64,000 bases of DNA, from positions 62,001 to 126,000 of the forward strand of contig QEVS01000006.1 of the NCBI GenBank assembly GCA_003577245.1. The letters run 5' to 3'. Source of the stretch: a bacterium (GTDB lineage: Bacteria; Chloroflexota; Dehalococcoidia; Tepidiformales; Tepidiformaceae). Positions 1 to 8,120 of this stretch are shown in pieces; position 1 is the first letter of the stretch, and each line of letters opens with the position of its first letter. The notes below the pieces were generated by a model that was not told where the DNA came from, searched no databases, and saw nothing but the letters and a program-made list of their open reading frames with translations. A program made the position numbers and the translations under genes.

Positions 1-1173
1 GAGCGCATTCGCCACGTGGCCGGGCGCGTGATGAGGCGCGTTCACGCCGGCGACCAGGTGGTGGTCGTTGTCTCGGCGATGGGCAACCGCACCGACGAAC
101 TCATCGACCTCGCTCTCTCGATCACGCCCGACCCGGACCCGCGCGAGCTCGATATGCTCCTCGCTACCGGCGAGCAGATGTCCATCGCTCTCCTGGCCAT
201 GGCCCTGCGCGCGCTCGGCCAGGAGGCGGTTGGCCTGACAGGCCAGCAGGCCGGGATCTACACCCGCGCCGACCATGGCTCTGGCCGCATCGCGCGAGTG
301 CAGGCCGGCCGCGTGCGCGCCGAGCTCGACTGCGGCCGCGTGCCCATCGTCGCCGGGTTCCAGGGAGCCACCGATGAGGGCGACATCGTCACCCTCGGCC
401 GCGGCGGGAGCGACCTGACCGCCGTTGCCCTCGCTGTCGCCCTGGGCGCCGACCGCTGCGAGAACTGCAAGGACGTTGAGGGCGTCTATACCGCCGACCC
501 GCGCCTGGTGCCCACCGCCCGCAAGCTCGCCGACCTCACCTACGAGGAGATGCTCGAGCTCGCCACCCAGGGCTCGCAGGTCATGCACAACCGCGCCGTC
601 GAGCTCGCCTCCGTCTATGAGCTCCCCATCCTCGTGACCTCGAGCCTGGTTGACGCCCCGGGTACCCTCATCCATGGAGAATCCGAGTTGGAAGAACGGA
701 ATCGCGTCCGTGCCATCGCCCACGATACCGACGTGGCCAAGATCACCATCCGCCGTGTGCCCGATAGGCCGGGTATCGCCGCCACCATCTTCGAGCCCCT
801 GGCCGCCGCCGGCATCAGCGTCGATACCATTGTCCAGAACGCCAGCGAGGACAACCTGACCGACCTCACCTTCACCATCTCGCGCAAGGACCTGCGTCGC
901 GCAGAGGCTGAGATGGGCGTCATCTGCCGGAATGTGGGCGCCCCGGGCTTCGTCGCCGCCGGGGAGCTGGGCAAGGTCAGCATCGTCGGCGTCGGCATCC
1001 AGACTGCCCCCGGCTACGCCGCGCGGATGTTCCGGGCGCTCTTCAACGCCGGCATCAACATCGAGCTCATCTCCACCAGCGAGATCCGCCTGACCTGCAT
1101 CATCGATGCCGCCCGCGTTCCCGACGCCGTGCGCGTGCTGCACGAAGCGTTTGAGCTCGAACGGGGCGAATAG
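1..1173 (+). CDS. lysC: Aspartate kinase (5' end cut off by window)
   Basis: Phosphorylates L-aspartate with ATP, the entry step to lysine, threonine and methionine. The frame is open from the first base, so the N-terminal ATP-binding motif lies outside; the first visible residues ERIRHVAGRV resemble the helix that follows it. The kinase core shows GRGGSDLTA near visible residue 134. Two ACT domains follow (about 243-310 and 324-388, starting KITIRRVPDRPG and VSIVGVGIQ), the arrangement of monofunctional, feedback-inhibited aspartokinases; there is no homoserine dehydrogenase fusion. 390 residues are visible of the usual 400-410, so only a short piece is missing. Which end product inhibits it cannot be read from the sequence. 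Confidence 0.95.
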   Translation, partial: ERIRHVAGRVMRRVHAGDQVVVVVSAMGNRTDELIDLALSITPDPDPRELDMLLATGEQMSIALLAMALRALGQEAVGLTGQQAGIYTRADHGSGRIARVQAGRVRAELDCGRVPIVAGFQGATDEGDIVTLGRGGSDLTAVALAVALGADRCENCKDVEGVYTADPRLVPTARKLADLTYEEMLELATQGSQVMHNRAVELASVYELPILVTSSLVDAPGTLIHGESELEERNRVRAIAHDTDVAKITIRRVPDRPGIAATIFEPLAAAGISVDTIVQNASEDNLTDLTFTISRKDLRRAEAEMGVICRNVGAPGFVAAGELGKVSIVGVGIQTAPGYAARMFRALFNAGINIELISTSEIRLTCIIDAARVPDAVRVLHEAFELERGE

Positions 1174-1285
1174 CGGCGCCCCACGCCCGCGCACCGGGCC
1201 TTGTTCCCTGTTTAGCCATCGTGGCGTAGCATCACGATCAGCCTCTGGCGGAGCGCCCCCGCTTCCTCCTCCATGCGGTCATTCC

Positions 1286-1456
1286 ATGCGAACCGCAAAC
1301 TACATTTTCTCGGTTATCTCGGTCATCCTGGGGATCGCTCTAATCCTCTTCATGCTCACCCAGTCGGCCGCCTGGAACATCGGTACCGCCATCGGCGTGG
1401 TGCTGATCATCAACGGCGTGGCCCGCCTGTGGTTCGCCCAGGACGACTCGCAGTGA
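1286..1456 (+). CDS. Small two-helix membrane protein, unknown function
   Basis: A 56-residue protein made almost wholly of two hydrophobic segments (about residues 7-24 and 31-48) joined by a short polar turn, with an acidic tail ending AQDDSQ. I do not recognise a family. The ATG is chosen because the reading frame upstream of it overlaps lysC and has no membrane character. No clear Shine-Dalgarno is seen. It sits between lysC and the universal stress protein gene on the same strand, so it may share their transcript. It could be an integral membrane peptide of the stress/K+ cluster; that is only positional inference. Confidence 0.6.
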   Translation: MRTANYIFSVISVILGIALILFMLTQSAAWNIGTAIGVVLIINGVARLWFAQDDSQ

Positions 1457-1505
1457 ACCTGGCCACGACGTCCCTGCTCCTGACCTGCCGATCCCGGTGC
1501 CATTG

Positions 1506-1940
1506 ATGCAGCTGCGCTCCATCCTCGTGCCCGTCACCGATTCGTCTGCGAGCCTCGAAGCCGTGAACATCGCCTGCCGCCTCGCCAGGCAGTCCAAAGG
1601 CAAGGTCATCGTCATCCACATCATCGAAGTCCTACGCTCGCTCCCTCTCAACGTTGAGATGGATACCGAGGCCCGCCGGGGCGAACAGATCCTGCGCCAC
1701 GCCGAGGAGGTAGCATCCGAAACGGGCTACCGCATCTCGCGCGAGCTCCTCCAGGCCCGCGAAGCCGGCCCCGCGATTGTCGACGAAGCTCGCGACAGGG
1801 GCGTGGACGCCGTTGTCCTTGGCGTGGGCTATAAGCGCCTCATCGGCGACTTCCAGGTGGGGCGCACCGCCGACTATGTCCTCAAGCACGCTCCCTGCCA
1901 GGTGTGGGTCGTTCGCCAGGCTGTGGCACAGCCCGAGTAG
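1506..1940 (+). CDS. Universal stress protein, UspA family
   Basis: A single Usp domain of 144 residues. The N-terminal strand SILVPVTDSSAS is the family signature, and the C-terminal half contains the nucleotide-loop region VVLGVGYKRLIGDFQVGR followed by a TADYVLKHAPCQVWVV strand. The canonical G-2x-G-9x-G(S/T) ATP motif is only partly kept, so ATP binding is uncertain. An alternative GTG nine bases upstream would add three residues; ATG gives the normal family start. It is followed closely by two TrkA-type genes, and Usp proteins often accompany cation transport modules, so a role in ion or osmotic stress is likely. Confidence 0.9.
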   Translation: MQLRSILVPVTDSSASLEAVNIACRLARQSKGKVIVIHIIEVLRSLPLNVEMDTEARRGEQILRHAEEVASETGYRISRELLQAREAGPAIVDEARDRGVDAVVLGVGYKRLIGDFQVGRTADYVLKHAPCQVWVVRQAVAQPE

Positions 1941-1970
1941 TTGGAGCAAGATGTTGGCCGGGGTGCAGCG

Positions 1971-2387
1971 ATGAAGATTGTCATCATGGGTTGTGGGCGC
2001 CTGGGTGCGCGCATTGCAGGGATGCTCGACGAAGCCGGCCACGCGGTCACCGTCATGGATACAAGCCCTTCCGCCTTCCGCCGCCTGCCCCAGGGATTCC
2101 GCGGCGCCCAGGCCATTGGCAACGGCATGGACGGTCCGGCCCTCGAACGCGCCGGCATCCGGGAGGCGGATGCCTTCTTCGCTGTTACGCAGGGCGACAA
2201 CCGCAACTACTTCGCCAGCCAAATGGCGCGCGAGGTTTACGAAGTCAAGCGCGTCCTTTGCCGCATCTACGACCCCCTGCGCGAGAAGATCTTCCACGAC
2301 CTCGGGCTGGAAACCTTCAGCCCGACCAGTCTCGGCGCCCGGATCATGGTCGAAATGCTCCTCGGCGAGAACGAAAAGGGAGGCTAG
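1971..2387 (+). CDS. TrkA/KtrA-type NAD-binding regulator, RCK_N domain only
   Basis: A 138-residue Rossmann protein whose first residues MKIVIMGCGRLGARIA give the GxGxxG dinucleotide motif; an acidic residue (VTVMDTS) ends the second strand, as in NAD-binding RCK_N domains. It would regulate a K+ channel or transporter from the cytoplasmic side. There is no C-terminal RCK_C domain, which the next gene does have; the two stop and start three bases apart and look like a pair derived from one long TrkA. No membrane K+ subunit is visible in the window. The start is the ATG directly before the Rossmann strand. Confidence 0.88.
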   Translation: MKIVIMGCGRLGARIAGMLDEAGHAVTVMDTSPSAFRRLPQGFRGAQAIGNGMDGPALERAGIREADAFFAVTQGDNRNYFASQMAREVYEVKRVLCRIYDPLREKIFHDLGLETFSPTSLGARIMVEMLLGENEKGG

Positions 2388-2389
2388 CG

Positions 2390-3064
2390 ATGTACGTCGT
2401 GGTCGCCGGCGGCGGCAAGGTCGGTTTCTACCTCGCCCAGGCCCTTCTCAACGCCAACAACGAAGTCCTCATCATCGAACGCGACTCCGCCCGCGTGAAC
2501 GCCATCGCCGAAGAGCTCGGCGAGGCAGTCATGCTCGGCGATAGCTGCGAAGTCACCGTGCTCGATGCCGCGGGCATCAGCCGCGCAGACCTCGTTGCCG
2601 CCGTCACCGGTGACGATGAAGACAACCTCGTTATCTGCGAGGTAGCTCGCCAGCGCGGCGCCGGGCGCACCATCGCCCGCATCAACAACCCCAAGAACGA
2701 GCTCCTCTTCAAGAAGCGTGGCATTGAGACAACCATCTCGGCCACCACCGCCATCCTCGCTCAGATCGAGCAGGAGCTTCCCACCCACGACATGATTGCC
2801 CTGCTCCAGCTGCACAGCGGACTGGAGCTCTTCGAAATCCGCCTTCCCGAAACTTCCCCCGCCGTGGGCCGCTCCGTCCGCGAAGTCCTTCTCCCTCCCG
2901 AATCCCTCATCTCCCTCATCGTCGACCCGGGCGGCGTCCCCCGCATCCCCAGTGGCGATACCCGCCTGCACGCCGGCGATGCCCTCGTAGTAGCCACGCG
3001 CAAGGAGAACCGGGACATGCTCCGCGAAGCCCTCATCGGCTCCACCCACGGGATGGACACCTGA
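2390..3064 (+). CDS. trkA: TrkA-type K+ uptake regulator with RCK_N and RCK_C domains
   Basis: A 224-residue protein with a Rossmann RCK_N domain (MYVVVAGGGKVGFYLAQ, GxGxxG motif, about residues 1-130) and an RCK_C domain (about 140-220, starting ELFEIRLPETSPAVGRSV). Binds NAD(H) and possibly ATP or c-di-AMP to gate K+ uptake; RCK_C domains are a known c-di-AMP target in other bacteria, and this genome uses a c-di-AMP riboswitch near 59.7 kb. It begins just after the stop of the RCK_N-only gene and ends four bases before the prephenate dehydratase start, so all are probably cotranscribed. Confidence 0.92.
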   Translation: MYVVVAGGGKVGFYLAQALLNANNEVLIIERDSARVNAIAEELGEAVMLGDSCEVTVLDAAGISRADLVAAVTGDDEDNLVICEVARQRGAGRTIARINNPKNELLFKKRGIETTISATTAILAQIEQELPTHDMIALLQLHSGLELFEIRLPETSPAVGRSVREVLLPPESLISLIVDPGGVPRIPSGDTRLHAGDALVVATRKENRDMLREALIGSTHGMDT

Positions 3065-3068
3065 GGCC

Positions 3069-3887
3069 ATGAAGCTCGCCTTTCTCGGCCCCCCGGGAAC
3101 CTTCGGCGAGCTCGCCGCCATCCGTTTCGATTCCTCCGCCGAGCTGGTTCCCTGCCCGTCACACGCAGCCGTCGCCGCCGCTGTCGAATCAGGGCAGGCC
3201 GATGCGGGCGTGCTCGCCATCGAGAACTCCGTCAGCGGCTCCGTGGCCGAAACCCTCGATATCCTCATCCACGACACCAGGCTCCAGGTCCAGGCCGAGC
3301 TGGTGCTGCCCGTCGAGCACAACCTCATCGCCCGCCCCGGCACGCGCATGGGCGATGTGCGCATCATCTACTCCCACCCCCAGGCCTTCGGACAGTGCCG
3401 CCGCTTCCTCCAGCGCGAGCTTCCCGGCGCGCAGGTCGAAGCCGCGCTCTCTACCGCCGAATCCGTGGCGCTCATGATGAAGCGGAACGGCGACGCCGCT
3501 GCCATCGCCACCGTCCGGGCGGCCGAGCTTCACGGCGGCCAGGTCCTTGTCCACGACATCCAGGACTCGTCGAACAACGCCACCCGGTTCGTTCTCCTCG
3601 GCCGCGGCGCGCCCTCACCAACCGGCCGCGACCGCACTTCCATTGCCTTCACGTTCGCCGAGGATCGTCCCGGCTCGCTGGCCGGCGTGCTGAACGAGTT
3701 CGCCCGGCGCGGCATCAACTGCACGAAGATTGAGAGCCGCCCCACCCGTCTCGTCTTCGGCGAATACGTCTTCCTCATCGACTTCGAAGGCCACAGGGAC
3801 GACCCGCAGGGCTCCGAAGTCCTTGAAGCCATCCGCCCGCTCTGCGCCGAGGTCAAGGTCTTCGGCAGCTACCCTCGCTGGCAGTAG
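3069..3887 (+). CDS. pheA: Prephenate dehydratase
   Basis: Converts prephenate to phenylpyruvate in phenylalanine synthesis. The catalytic domain shows LAFLGPPGTFGELAA at the N-terminus, the ENSVSGSVAETLD segment, and the conserved NNATRFVLLGR catalytic motif near residue 177. An ACT domain (about 195-265) starts with TSIAFTFAEDRPGSLAGVL and contains IESRPTR, the ESRP phenylalanine-sensing motif, so feedback inhibition by phenylalanine is expected. The length of 272 residues fits a monofunctional enzyme without chorismate mutase. It starts four bases after the trkA stop and runs tail-to-tail into the RTX-repeat gene. Confidence 0.95.
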   Translation: MKLAFLGPPGTFGELAAIRFDSSAELVPCPSHAAVAAAVESGQADAGVLAIENSVSGSVAETLDILIHDTRLQVQAELVLPVEHNLIARPGTRMGDVRIIYSHPQAFGQCRRFLQRELPGAQVEAALSTAESVALMMKRNGDAAAIATVRAAELHGGQVLVHDIQDSSNNATRFVLLGRGAPSPTGRDRTSIAFTFAEDRPGSLAGVLNEFARRGINCTKIESRPTRLVFGEYVFLIDFEGHRDDPQGSEVLEAIRPLCAEVKVFGSYPRWQ

Positions 3888-3893
3888 TCCGCC

Positions 3894-4409
3894 TCAGGGT
3901 ATCCAGGTCTCGCAGCCGCCAAGGTTGAAATCAAGGCCGGCGCCGCCATCGCAGATGTCGCCTCCGCCGCTCCCGCCGTTGAGCGGGTCGTTCCCATCGT
4001 TCCCGTAGAGGCGGTCGTTCCCGCTCTGTCCCCGGAGGTTGTCGTTCCCCGGCCCACCAATGAGCACATCGTTGCCGTTGCCTCCGCGAAGCTGATCGTT
4101 TCCCCCGCCGCCCACGATGCAGTCGTTGCCGCCATTACCCCGGATCCGGTCGTTCCCGGCGCCCCCCAGGATGAGGTCGTTGCCACCGCCGCCCGATACA
4201 TTCCCCATCCCCACCACCAGCGTCGTGACGAAGATGTAGGAGCGGCACTCAAGCGGCGCCAGGTCGTTCGGCATGATCGGGATGCTCTGGTCTTCCGCTG
4301 CCGACGGCGCGACAGTGTTTGTCGCGGCAAGGGCGGTCGCCAGGCTGCCCAGGACGAGCGCCCCAAGGGCCATTGTGGCCAGCCGTGCGATGCCCCCTGC
4401 CCGCATCAT
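3894..4409 (-). CDS. Secreted glycine-rich RTX (hemolysin-type) repeat protein
   Basis: 171 residues. An N-terminal signal sequence (about residues 5-29, [17 protein letters not shown]) is followed by a short spacer and then eight nine-residue units of the form GGxGNDxLx between about residues 75 and 150, the Ca2+-binding beta-roll repeat of RTX proteins. The tail is Cys- and Asp-containing and ends CETWIP. It lacks a catalytic domain and a type I secretion signal, so it should leave by the Sec route. Its start overlaps the stop of the signal-peptidase gene by four bases, making it the last gene of a three-gene export cassette. Likely a cell-surface or matrix protein folded by calcium outside the cell. 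Confidence 0.85.
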   Translation of the reverse strand: MMRAGGIARLATMALGALVLGSLATALAATNTVAPSAAEDQSIPIMPNDLAPLECRSYIFVTTLVVGMGNVSGGGGNDLILGGAGNDRIRGNGGNDCIVGGGGNDQLRGGNGNDVLIGGPGNDNLRGQSGNDRLYGNDGNDPLNGGSGGGDICDGGAGLDFNLGGCETWIP

Positions 4410-6001
4410 GCCGCTTCAGCCCCGCGGAAGTTCCTGGACGGCGTTCCCAGCACCTGGAACCGGTAGACCACGCTCCCCGCCTGCACGAAGTAGCAGTGAT
4501 ACCCCGGCCTCATCTCCTGCAGGATCACCGAGCCTTCGCGTTCTGCAACGCGGGCAAGGTCATCCACCGAGGCAACGTCGATGACCGCGTTGGCCTTCGG
4601 CGCCGGGGCGCTGCGCACGGTGATCACCGGCAAGCCGTACTTCGCCTGCACGCTCTGGGGCGAATCGCCCGCCGGCCCCATGCGGCGGATGGCGCCAAGG
4701 ATGAACACGCCTGCCGCAGCCATCACCAGCCCCAGCCCCAGCAGCGACACCCATCGCCCGGTGGCGACTCCGAGCTCGAAGAACAGCAGGTTCACGGTGT
4801 TCGTCTCGCTCCTCTTTCCTTCGCTCAGCCCCTCGGCCGACGGCGCCAGGGTGTCCTTGCCGTTGTTCGAATCCTTCAAGAGCGAAAGCTGGAACGGGTC
4901 GAGCTTGAACTCCATTGCCGGGTCAAACGTGTCCTCGAAAGGGCGCCCCGCCATGGAACCGGCGATGCTCACCTGCGGGACCACCGAAACGGTGTAGCTC
5001 TGGTTGTGGACCCCGGTCTCGTTCTCAAGCTGCTCTATGGCCGCGCCTATCTCCTGGAGCGAGAACGCCCCAGCCGCCGTGAACTCTCCACCGCTGAACG
5101 AAACCTCGGGCTGCAGCTCGAAGGTCCGCTTCCAGCCAGAGTCGTCGCCCAGCTCCGCCACCAGCCGCTGGCTGCCGCTCACTTCCGCCGGGCGCTTGCT
5201 CGTGAACCGGTAGTGGAACGAAACGTCCACCCGGTCGCTCTGCCGGCGGTACACGGGGTCGCCCGTGGTTGCTGCCGCGGAATCGTAGAGGGCGCCGTTC
5301 ATGGCCTGCGCCGAATAGGTGAACTCTCCCGACTGCGTGTAAGTGACGTTGTCGGGGACCTCCCGCGTCACCGGACGGCCAAATGAGACAAGCGCCAACA
5401 CCAGGAACGCGAAGGCGGCTGCCCCCAGCGTCGCCAGGCCATCTTCCCAGTTGCGAGTGATCGATTGCATGACCGTCCCCCCTGTGTGGGCCGCCTGAGG
5501 CGGCGCCCCTTCTCTCTCCGGTGAGCGCTTCCGGCTGGCCGCGGCCCCGGCGCCCCCGCCCAGCCCCGCAAGGGCCAGCACGATGAGCACCGCGGCGTAC
5601 TTCTGTTCCTGGAGCGGCCGCATCAGCCGCCCTGCCGATGGGACCCGGAACCAGAGCTCGCCAATGAGCTCCGCTTCAACCGGGTGGTGGCCGTCGATGA
5701 AGTCGTTGTGGTCGCCCTTGAAGACGAACCGCTCCCCTTCGCGGCCGATGATGCGGTGGATCACCGGCCCGATCTCCGGGTGGCGATAGGTGACGACGTC
5801 GCCTTCGGTATAGCTGTGCGAGCGCCGTACCACCGCGAGGTCCCCGCGGTGCATCCCCGGCTCCATGCTGTTCCCGCTGACAATGACGTATGAGACCTGC
5901 CCGCCCAGCTTCGTGGGCGCGAACGCCACCCACGCCACTATGACCAGCACCAGCGTCATCGCCGAGCCCAGCGACGCCAGCAGCGTGCGCCGAGTCTTCA
6001 T
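4406..6001 (-). CDS. SipW-type signal peptidase I (S26B) fused to a DUF5305-like domain
   Basis: 531 residues. The first 155 form a signal peptidase: a membrane helix (8-28), catalytic serine 45 in [10 protein letters not shown], and His 82 in PVIHRIIG in place of the usual bacterial lysine, followed by GD near 97. Ser/His is the dyad of archaeal, eukaryotic and Bacillus SipW signal peptidases. A second helix ends at about 155, then a charged linker, a third helix (191-208), a long beta-rich extracytoplasmic region resembling DUF5305, a fourth helix (about 418-440) and a cytoplasmic tail. Shine-Dalgarno GGGGGAG precedes the ATG. The small secreted gene upstream and the RTX gene downstream are the obvious substrates. 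The DUF5305 assignment is from memory of the family. Confidence 0.88.
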   Translation of the reverse strand: MKTRRTLLASLGSAMTLVLVIVAWVAFAPTKLGGQVSYVIVSGNSMEPGMHRGDLAVVRRSHSYTEGDVVTYRHPEIGPVIHRIIGREGERFVFKGDHNDFIDGHHPVEAELIGELWFRVPSAGRLMRPLQEQKYAAVLIVLALAGLGGGAGAAASRKRSPEREGAPPQAAHTGGTVMQSITRNWEDGLATLGAAAFAFLVLALVSFGRPVTREVPDNVTYTQSGEFTYSAQAMNGALYDSAAATTGDPVYRRQSDRVDVSFHYRFTSKRPAEVSGSQRLVAELGDDSGWKRTFELQPEVSFSGGEFTAAGAFSLQEIGAAIEQLENETGVHNQSYTVSVVPQVSIAGSMAGRPFEDTFDPAMEFKLDPFQLSLLKDSNNGKDTLAPSAEGLSEGKRSETNTVNLLFFELGVATGRWVSLLGLGLVMAAAGVFILGAIRRMGPAGDSPQSVQAKYGLPVITVRSAPAPKANAVIDVASVDDLARVAEREGSVILQEMRPGYHCYFVQAGSVVYRFQVLGTPSRNFRGAEAA

Positions 6002-6067
6002 CGTCTCCCCCGTTTGTGGAAAGGACTGGTGGGTGGCCGCTGACCAGGGCGGCCACCCGGGTTCGAA

Positions 6068-6454
6068 CTACTGGACGGCAACGACCCGCAGGTTGTTTGC
6101 CGCAAGTGCGGTGACCGAGCCACCGATGTTGCAGTCCCAGTTGGGCGCGACCCCGGCGGTGCACGAGAACCAGGTACCGCCTGTGACCAGCTGCACCTGT
6201 ACCTCCGTGGCCGCCCCGGCGCCCGCGCTCGGGGCCAGGTCGAATGAGACCTCGTCGATAAGCGATGGGTTCGTCCCGTCCAGGTCGTACGTGACGTTCG
6301 TTACCGTGTAGCCGCTGATTGCCTCGTCGCCGTCACCGGCGCCGGACTCCGGCACCACATTGGCGGCGGCGAAGCCAAAGGCCGCGACCGCAACGATGGC
6401 GAAGACGGCGACGACGGTCAGCCGCCGCACGCGCTTCATGGTTGAGCTTGCCAT
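6068..6454 (-). CDS. Small secreted protein, probable SipW-type signal peptidase substrate
   Basis: 128 residues with an export signal (charged MKRVRR, hydrophobic stretch to about residue 30, then AAANVVPES). The mature part begins GDGDEAISGYTVTNVTYDL, similar to what I recall of TasA/camelysin-like proteins cleaved by SipW, followed by a beta-rich domain with two cysteines near residues 98 and 108. It is the first gene of the cassette with the S26B signal peptidase, 66 bases upstream of it. The ATG used has AGGACAGGA just before it; the internal ATG five codons later has no ribosome site. Probably a fibre or surface-layer component; polymerisation is not demonstrable from sequence. Confidence 0.8.
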   Translation of the reverse strand: MASSTMKRVRRLTVVAVFAIVAVAAFGFAAANVVPESGAGDGDEAISGYTVTNVTYDLDGTNPSLIDEVSFDLAPSAGAGAATEVQVQLVTGGTWFSCTAGVAPNWDCNIGGSVTALAANNLRVVAVQ

Positions 6455-6757
6455 TCCTGTCCTGCTCTCTCCTGGCGGGTCCTCCCCGCCAATGCGTGGT
6501 GTGAGCGGCCTTCTTTCCCCGGCTGCTCCGCCGGTAAATACGGTTCCGTGGCCAGCCGGTAACAGGCGAACAACGTTCGGTGTCACCGGATGTCCACTTT
6601 TTCGCCACCGGCTTGCACCCTCAATCGCCCGCCTCGCCGCCGATTGCCCGTAACGCTGTCCCGTAAGGGTTTCCCCACGTCCGGCGAACGCCGTCCACCC
6701 ACCCGAAACCCGGGACCCATTGCGGTGCGCGCCGCGGCCTGCGACGATCACCCGGAC

Positions 6758-7069
6758 ATGCAGCGCGAGATCTACCACGCCATTGCCACCGCCCTTGAGC
6801 GTGGCCAGCCGGTGGCCCTTGCTACCGTCGCGCGCACGCGCGGCTCCACGCCCCGGAAGACCGGCGCCAAGATGGTGGTCCACCCCGATGGCTCGTTCTT
6901 CGGCACCATCGGCGGCGGCTGCGGCGAAGCGGAGGTCTGGCAGGAGGCCATGGCCGTTCTCCAGGACGGCGTCCCCCGCGTCGTCACGGTCGACCTCACC
7001 GAGCCCCTCGAAGCGGAGGACCGCATCTGTGGCGGGGTAATGGACGTATTCGTAGAGAGGCTGGGCTAG
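6758..7069 (+). CDS. XdhC/CoxI-type N-terminal domain protein, stand-alone
   Basis: 103 residues matching only the N-terminal XdhC_CoxI domain: ERGQPVALATVARTRGSTPR, then a GGxxGGGCGEAEVW segment. XdhC proteins deliver sulfurated molybdenum cofactor to xanthine dehydrogenase and CO dehydrogenase; full-length members have a second, Rossmann domain that is absent here. No molybdo-hydroxylase gene lies in the window. The protein is complete at both ends (stop in frame, upstream frame is non-coding in character), so it is a natural short form, not a visible truncation. The start ATG lacks a good Shine-Dalgarno. Confidence 0.8.
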   Translation: MQREIYHAIATALERGQPVALATVARTRGSTPRKTGAKMVVHPDGSFFGTIGGGCGEAEVWQEAMAVLQDGVPRVVTVDLTEPLEAEDRICGGVMDVFVERLG

Positions 7070-7165
7070 GAACCCTTTCCCCCGGCATTAGCGCGTTTGC
7101 ACCCGCGGGATATCCTGTACCATGGAAAAAGGCCGCCCGGACGGGCGACCGAAGAGAGTAGGTCT

Positions 7166-7444
7166 ATGTTTGGCTCACTTGGCGCACCCGAGTTTCTCAT
7201 CATCGGAGCGGTGATCATCCTCCTGTTCGGGGTCGGCAAGATCAGCGGCCTCGGGAAGGAGTTGGGCAGCTCCATCAAGGAGTTCCGCAAGGCCGTGAAG
7301 GACGAGGACGCCGAGGCGGTGAAGGCCGCGAAGCAGTCGCAGCAGCCCGAAGCGAACGTCCAGAACGCCCAGGCCCAGCCGCCAGCGCCTCCGCAGCAGC
7401 CGCAGCCCCCTGCCCAGCAGCCACCCGAAAAGGGCATCTTCTAA
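7166..7444 (+). CDS. tatA: Sec-independent translocase protein TatA
   Basis: 92 residues. A short N-terminus (MFGSLGAPEFLIIG) leads into a single membrane helix, then the FG hinge region (LLFGVGKISGLGKELGSSIKEF) and an amphipathic helix, all typical of TatA/TatE. The tail after residue 55 is rich in Gln and Pro. TatA forms the pore for folded twin-arginine substrates with TatC; no tatC is nearby. The ATG is chosen because the helix begins ten residues later; an in-frame ATG 69 bases upstream would add a charged, non-conserved stretch. A terminator hairpin lies downstream. Confidence 0.93.
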   Translation: MFGSLGAPEFLIIGAVIILLFGVGKISGLGKELGSSIKEFRKAVKDEDAEAVKAAKQSQQPEANVQNAQAQPPAPPQQPQPPAQQPPEKGIF

Positions 7445-7467
7445 GCCACCCCGGTCCTGTTCGTGAG

Positions 7468-7495
7468 GGCCTCTCCCGGATTGGGAGGGGCCGCT
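7468..7495 (+). terminator. Terminator after tatA
   Basis: Ten-base-pair hairpin (GGCCTCTCCC pairing with GGGAGGGGCC, six-base loop, one G-U) followed by GCTTTGTT. It sits 24 bases after the tatA stop and immediately before the -10 element of the Uma2 gene. Confidence 0.75.
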
Positions 7496-7499
7496 TTGT

Positions 7500-7505
7500 T
7501 ACAAT
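7500..7505 (+). promoter_or_regulatory. -10 element of a leaderless promoter (Uma2 gene)
   Basis: TACAAT ends exactly six bases before the ATG, placing the transcription start at or next to the A of the start codon. There is no Shine-Dalgarno. No convincing -35 box is seen. Confidence 0.6.
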
Positions 7506-7511
7506 GCAGTC

Positions 7512-8060
7512 ATGGTCACTGGAACGCGCATGACGCTGGAAGACTTCCTCGCGATGCCGGGCATCGACGAGCGGCGGCTCGAACTCATCGACGGGGAGGT
7601 GTACGAAAAGATGTCACCGCGCTGGGGACATGGCCGGATGGCGCTCAGGATCGGCCAGCTCTTGAATGACGCGGGGTTCGCCTCAGTCGAGCCGAGGGCC
7701 GTCATCCGCGGCTCGCCTGACCTGCGTCCGAGCTCGCCTCTCCCGGACGTTGCGTACTACCGCGCAGATCCCCCGGCCGACGATGAGTGGATGTCCCGGC
7801 CGCCCGATGTGGTCGTGGAGATCCTCTCCATCGGTCAGAGCCGCCGTGAGATGCGCACGAAGATCGACCTGTACCGCCAATTTGGGGTCGGCTCGGTTTG
7901 GGTGGTCGACCTGGAGCGGCGGGAAGTCGAGGTGTACGAGGGCGCTGCCCGCCGGACGCTCGCGGGCCAGGACGTCCTTGAATCAGCCTTCGTGCCGGGA
8001 CTCGCGATCACGATCGGTCAGCTCTTCGCAGGGCCGCCGGCGCGCAAGTCCGGCGCCTGA
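7512..8060 (+). CDS. Uma2 family (DUF820) restriction-endonuclease-fold protein
   Basis: 182 residues with the Uma2 layout: MTLEDFLAMPG, then ERRLELIDGEVYEKMSP near residue 25 (conserved E of the nuclease core), PDVAYYRAD near 77, and VVVEILSIGQSRREMRTKIDLY, which carries the E and K of the PD-(D/E)xK-like site. The usual VEVLSPS motif is altered to VEILSIG but the core residues remain. The biological role of this abundant family in Chloroflexota and Cyanobacteria is unknown; it is not a demonstrated toxin. The gene stands alone between two terminators and has a leaderless-type promoter. Confidence 0.88.
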   Translation: MVTGTRMTLEDFLAMPGIDERRLELIDGEVYEKMSPRWGHGRMALRIGQLLNDAGFASVEPRAVIRGSPDLRPSSPLPDVAYYRADPPADDEWMSRPPDVVVEILSIGQSRREMRTKIDLYRQFGVGSVWVVDLERREVEVYEGAARRTLAGQDVLESAFVPGLAITIGQLFAGPPARKSGA

Positions 8061-8092
8061 TGGGCAAGCCGCGAACCCCCGGCTGCCCTTTC
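8061..8092 (+). terminator. Terminator after the Uma2 gene
   Basis: GGGCAAGCCG pairs with CGGCTGCCC (one bulged A) and is followed by TTTCCC; it begins directly after the stop codon. Confidence 0.6.
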
Positions 8093-8120
8093 CCTCAGTC
8101 ACTGCTCTTCCTCGCTCCCG

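Noticed and set aside
4319-5386. Plus-strand frame of 355 codons
   Set aside because: Antisense to the signal peptidase/DUF5305 gene, which has clear catalytic motifs.
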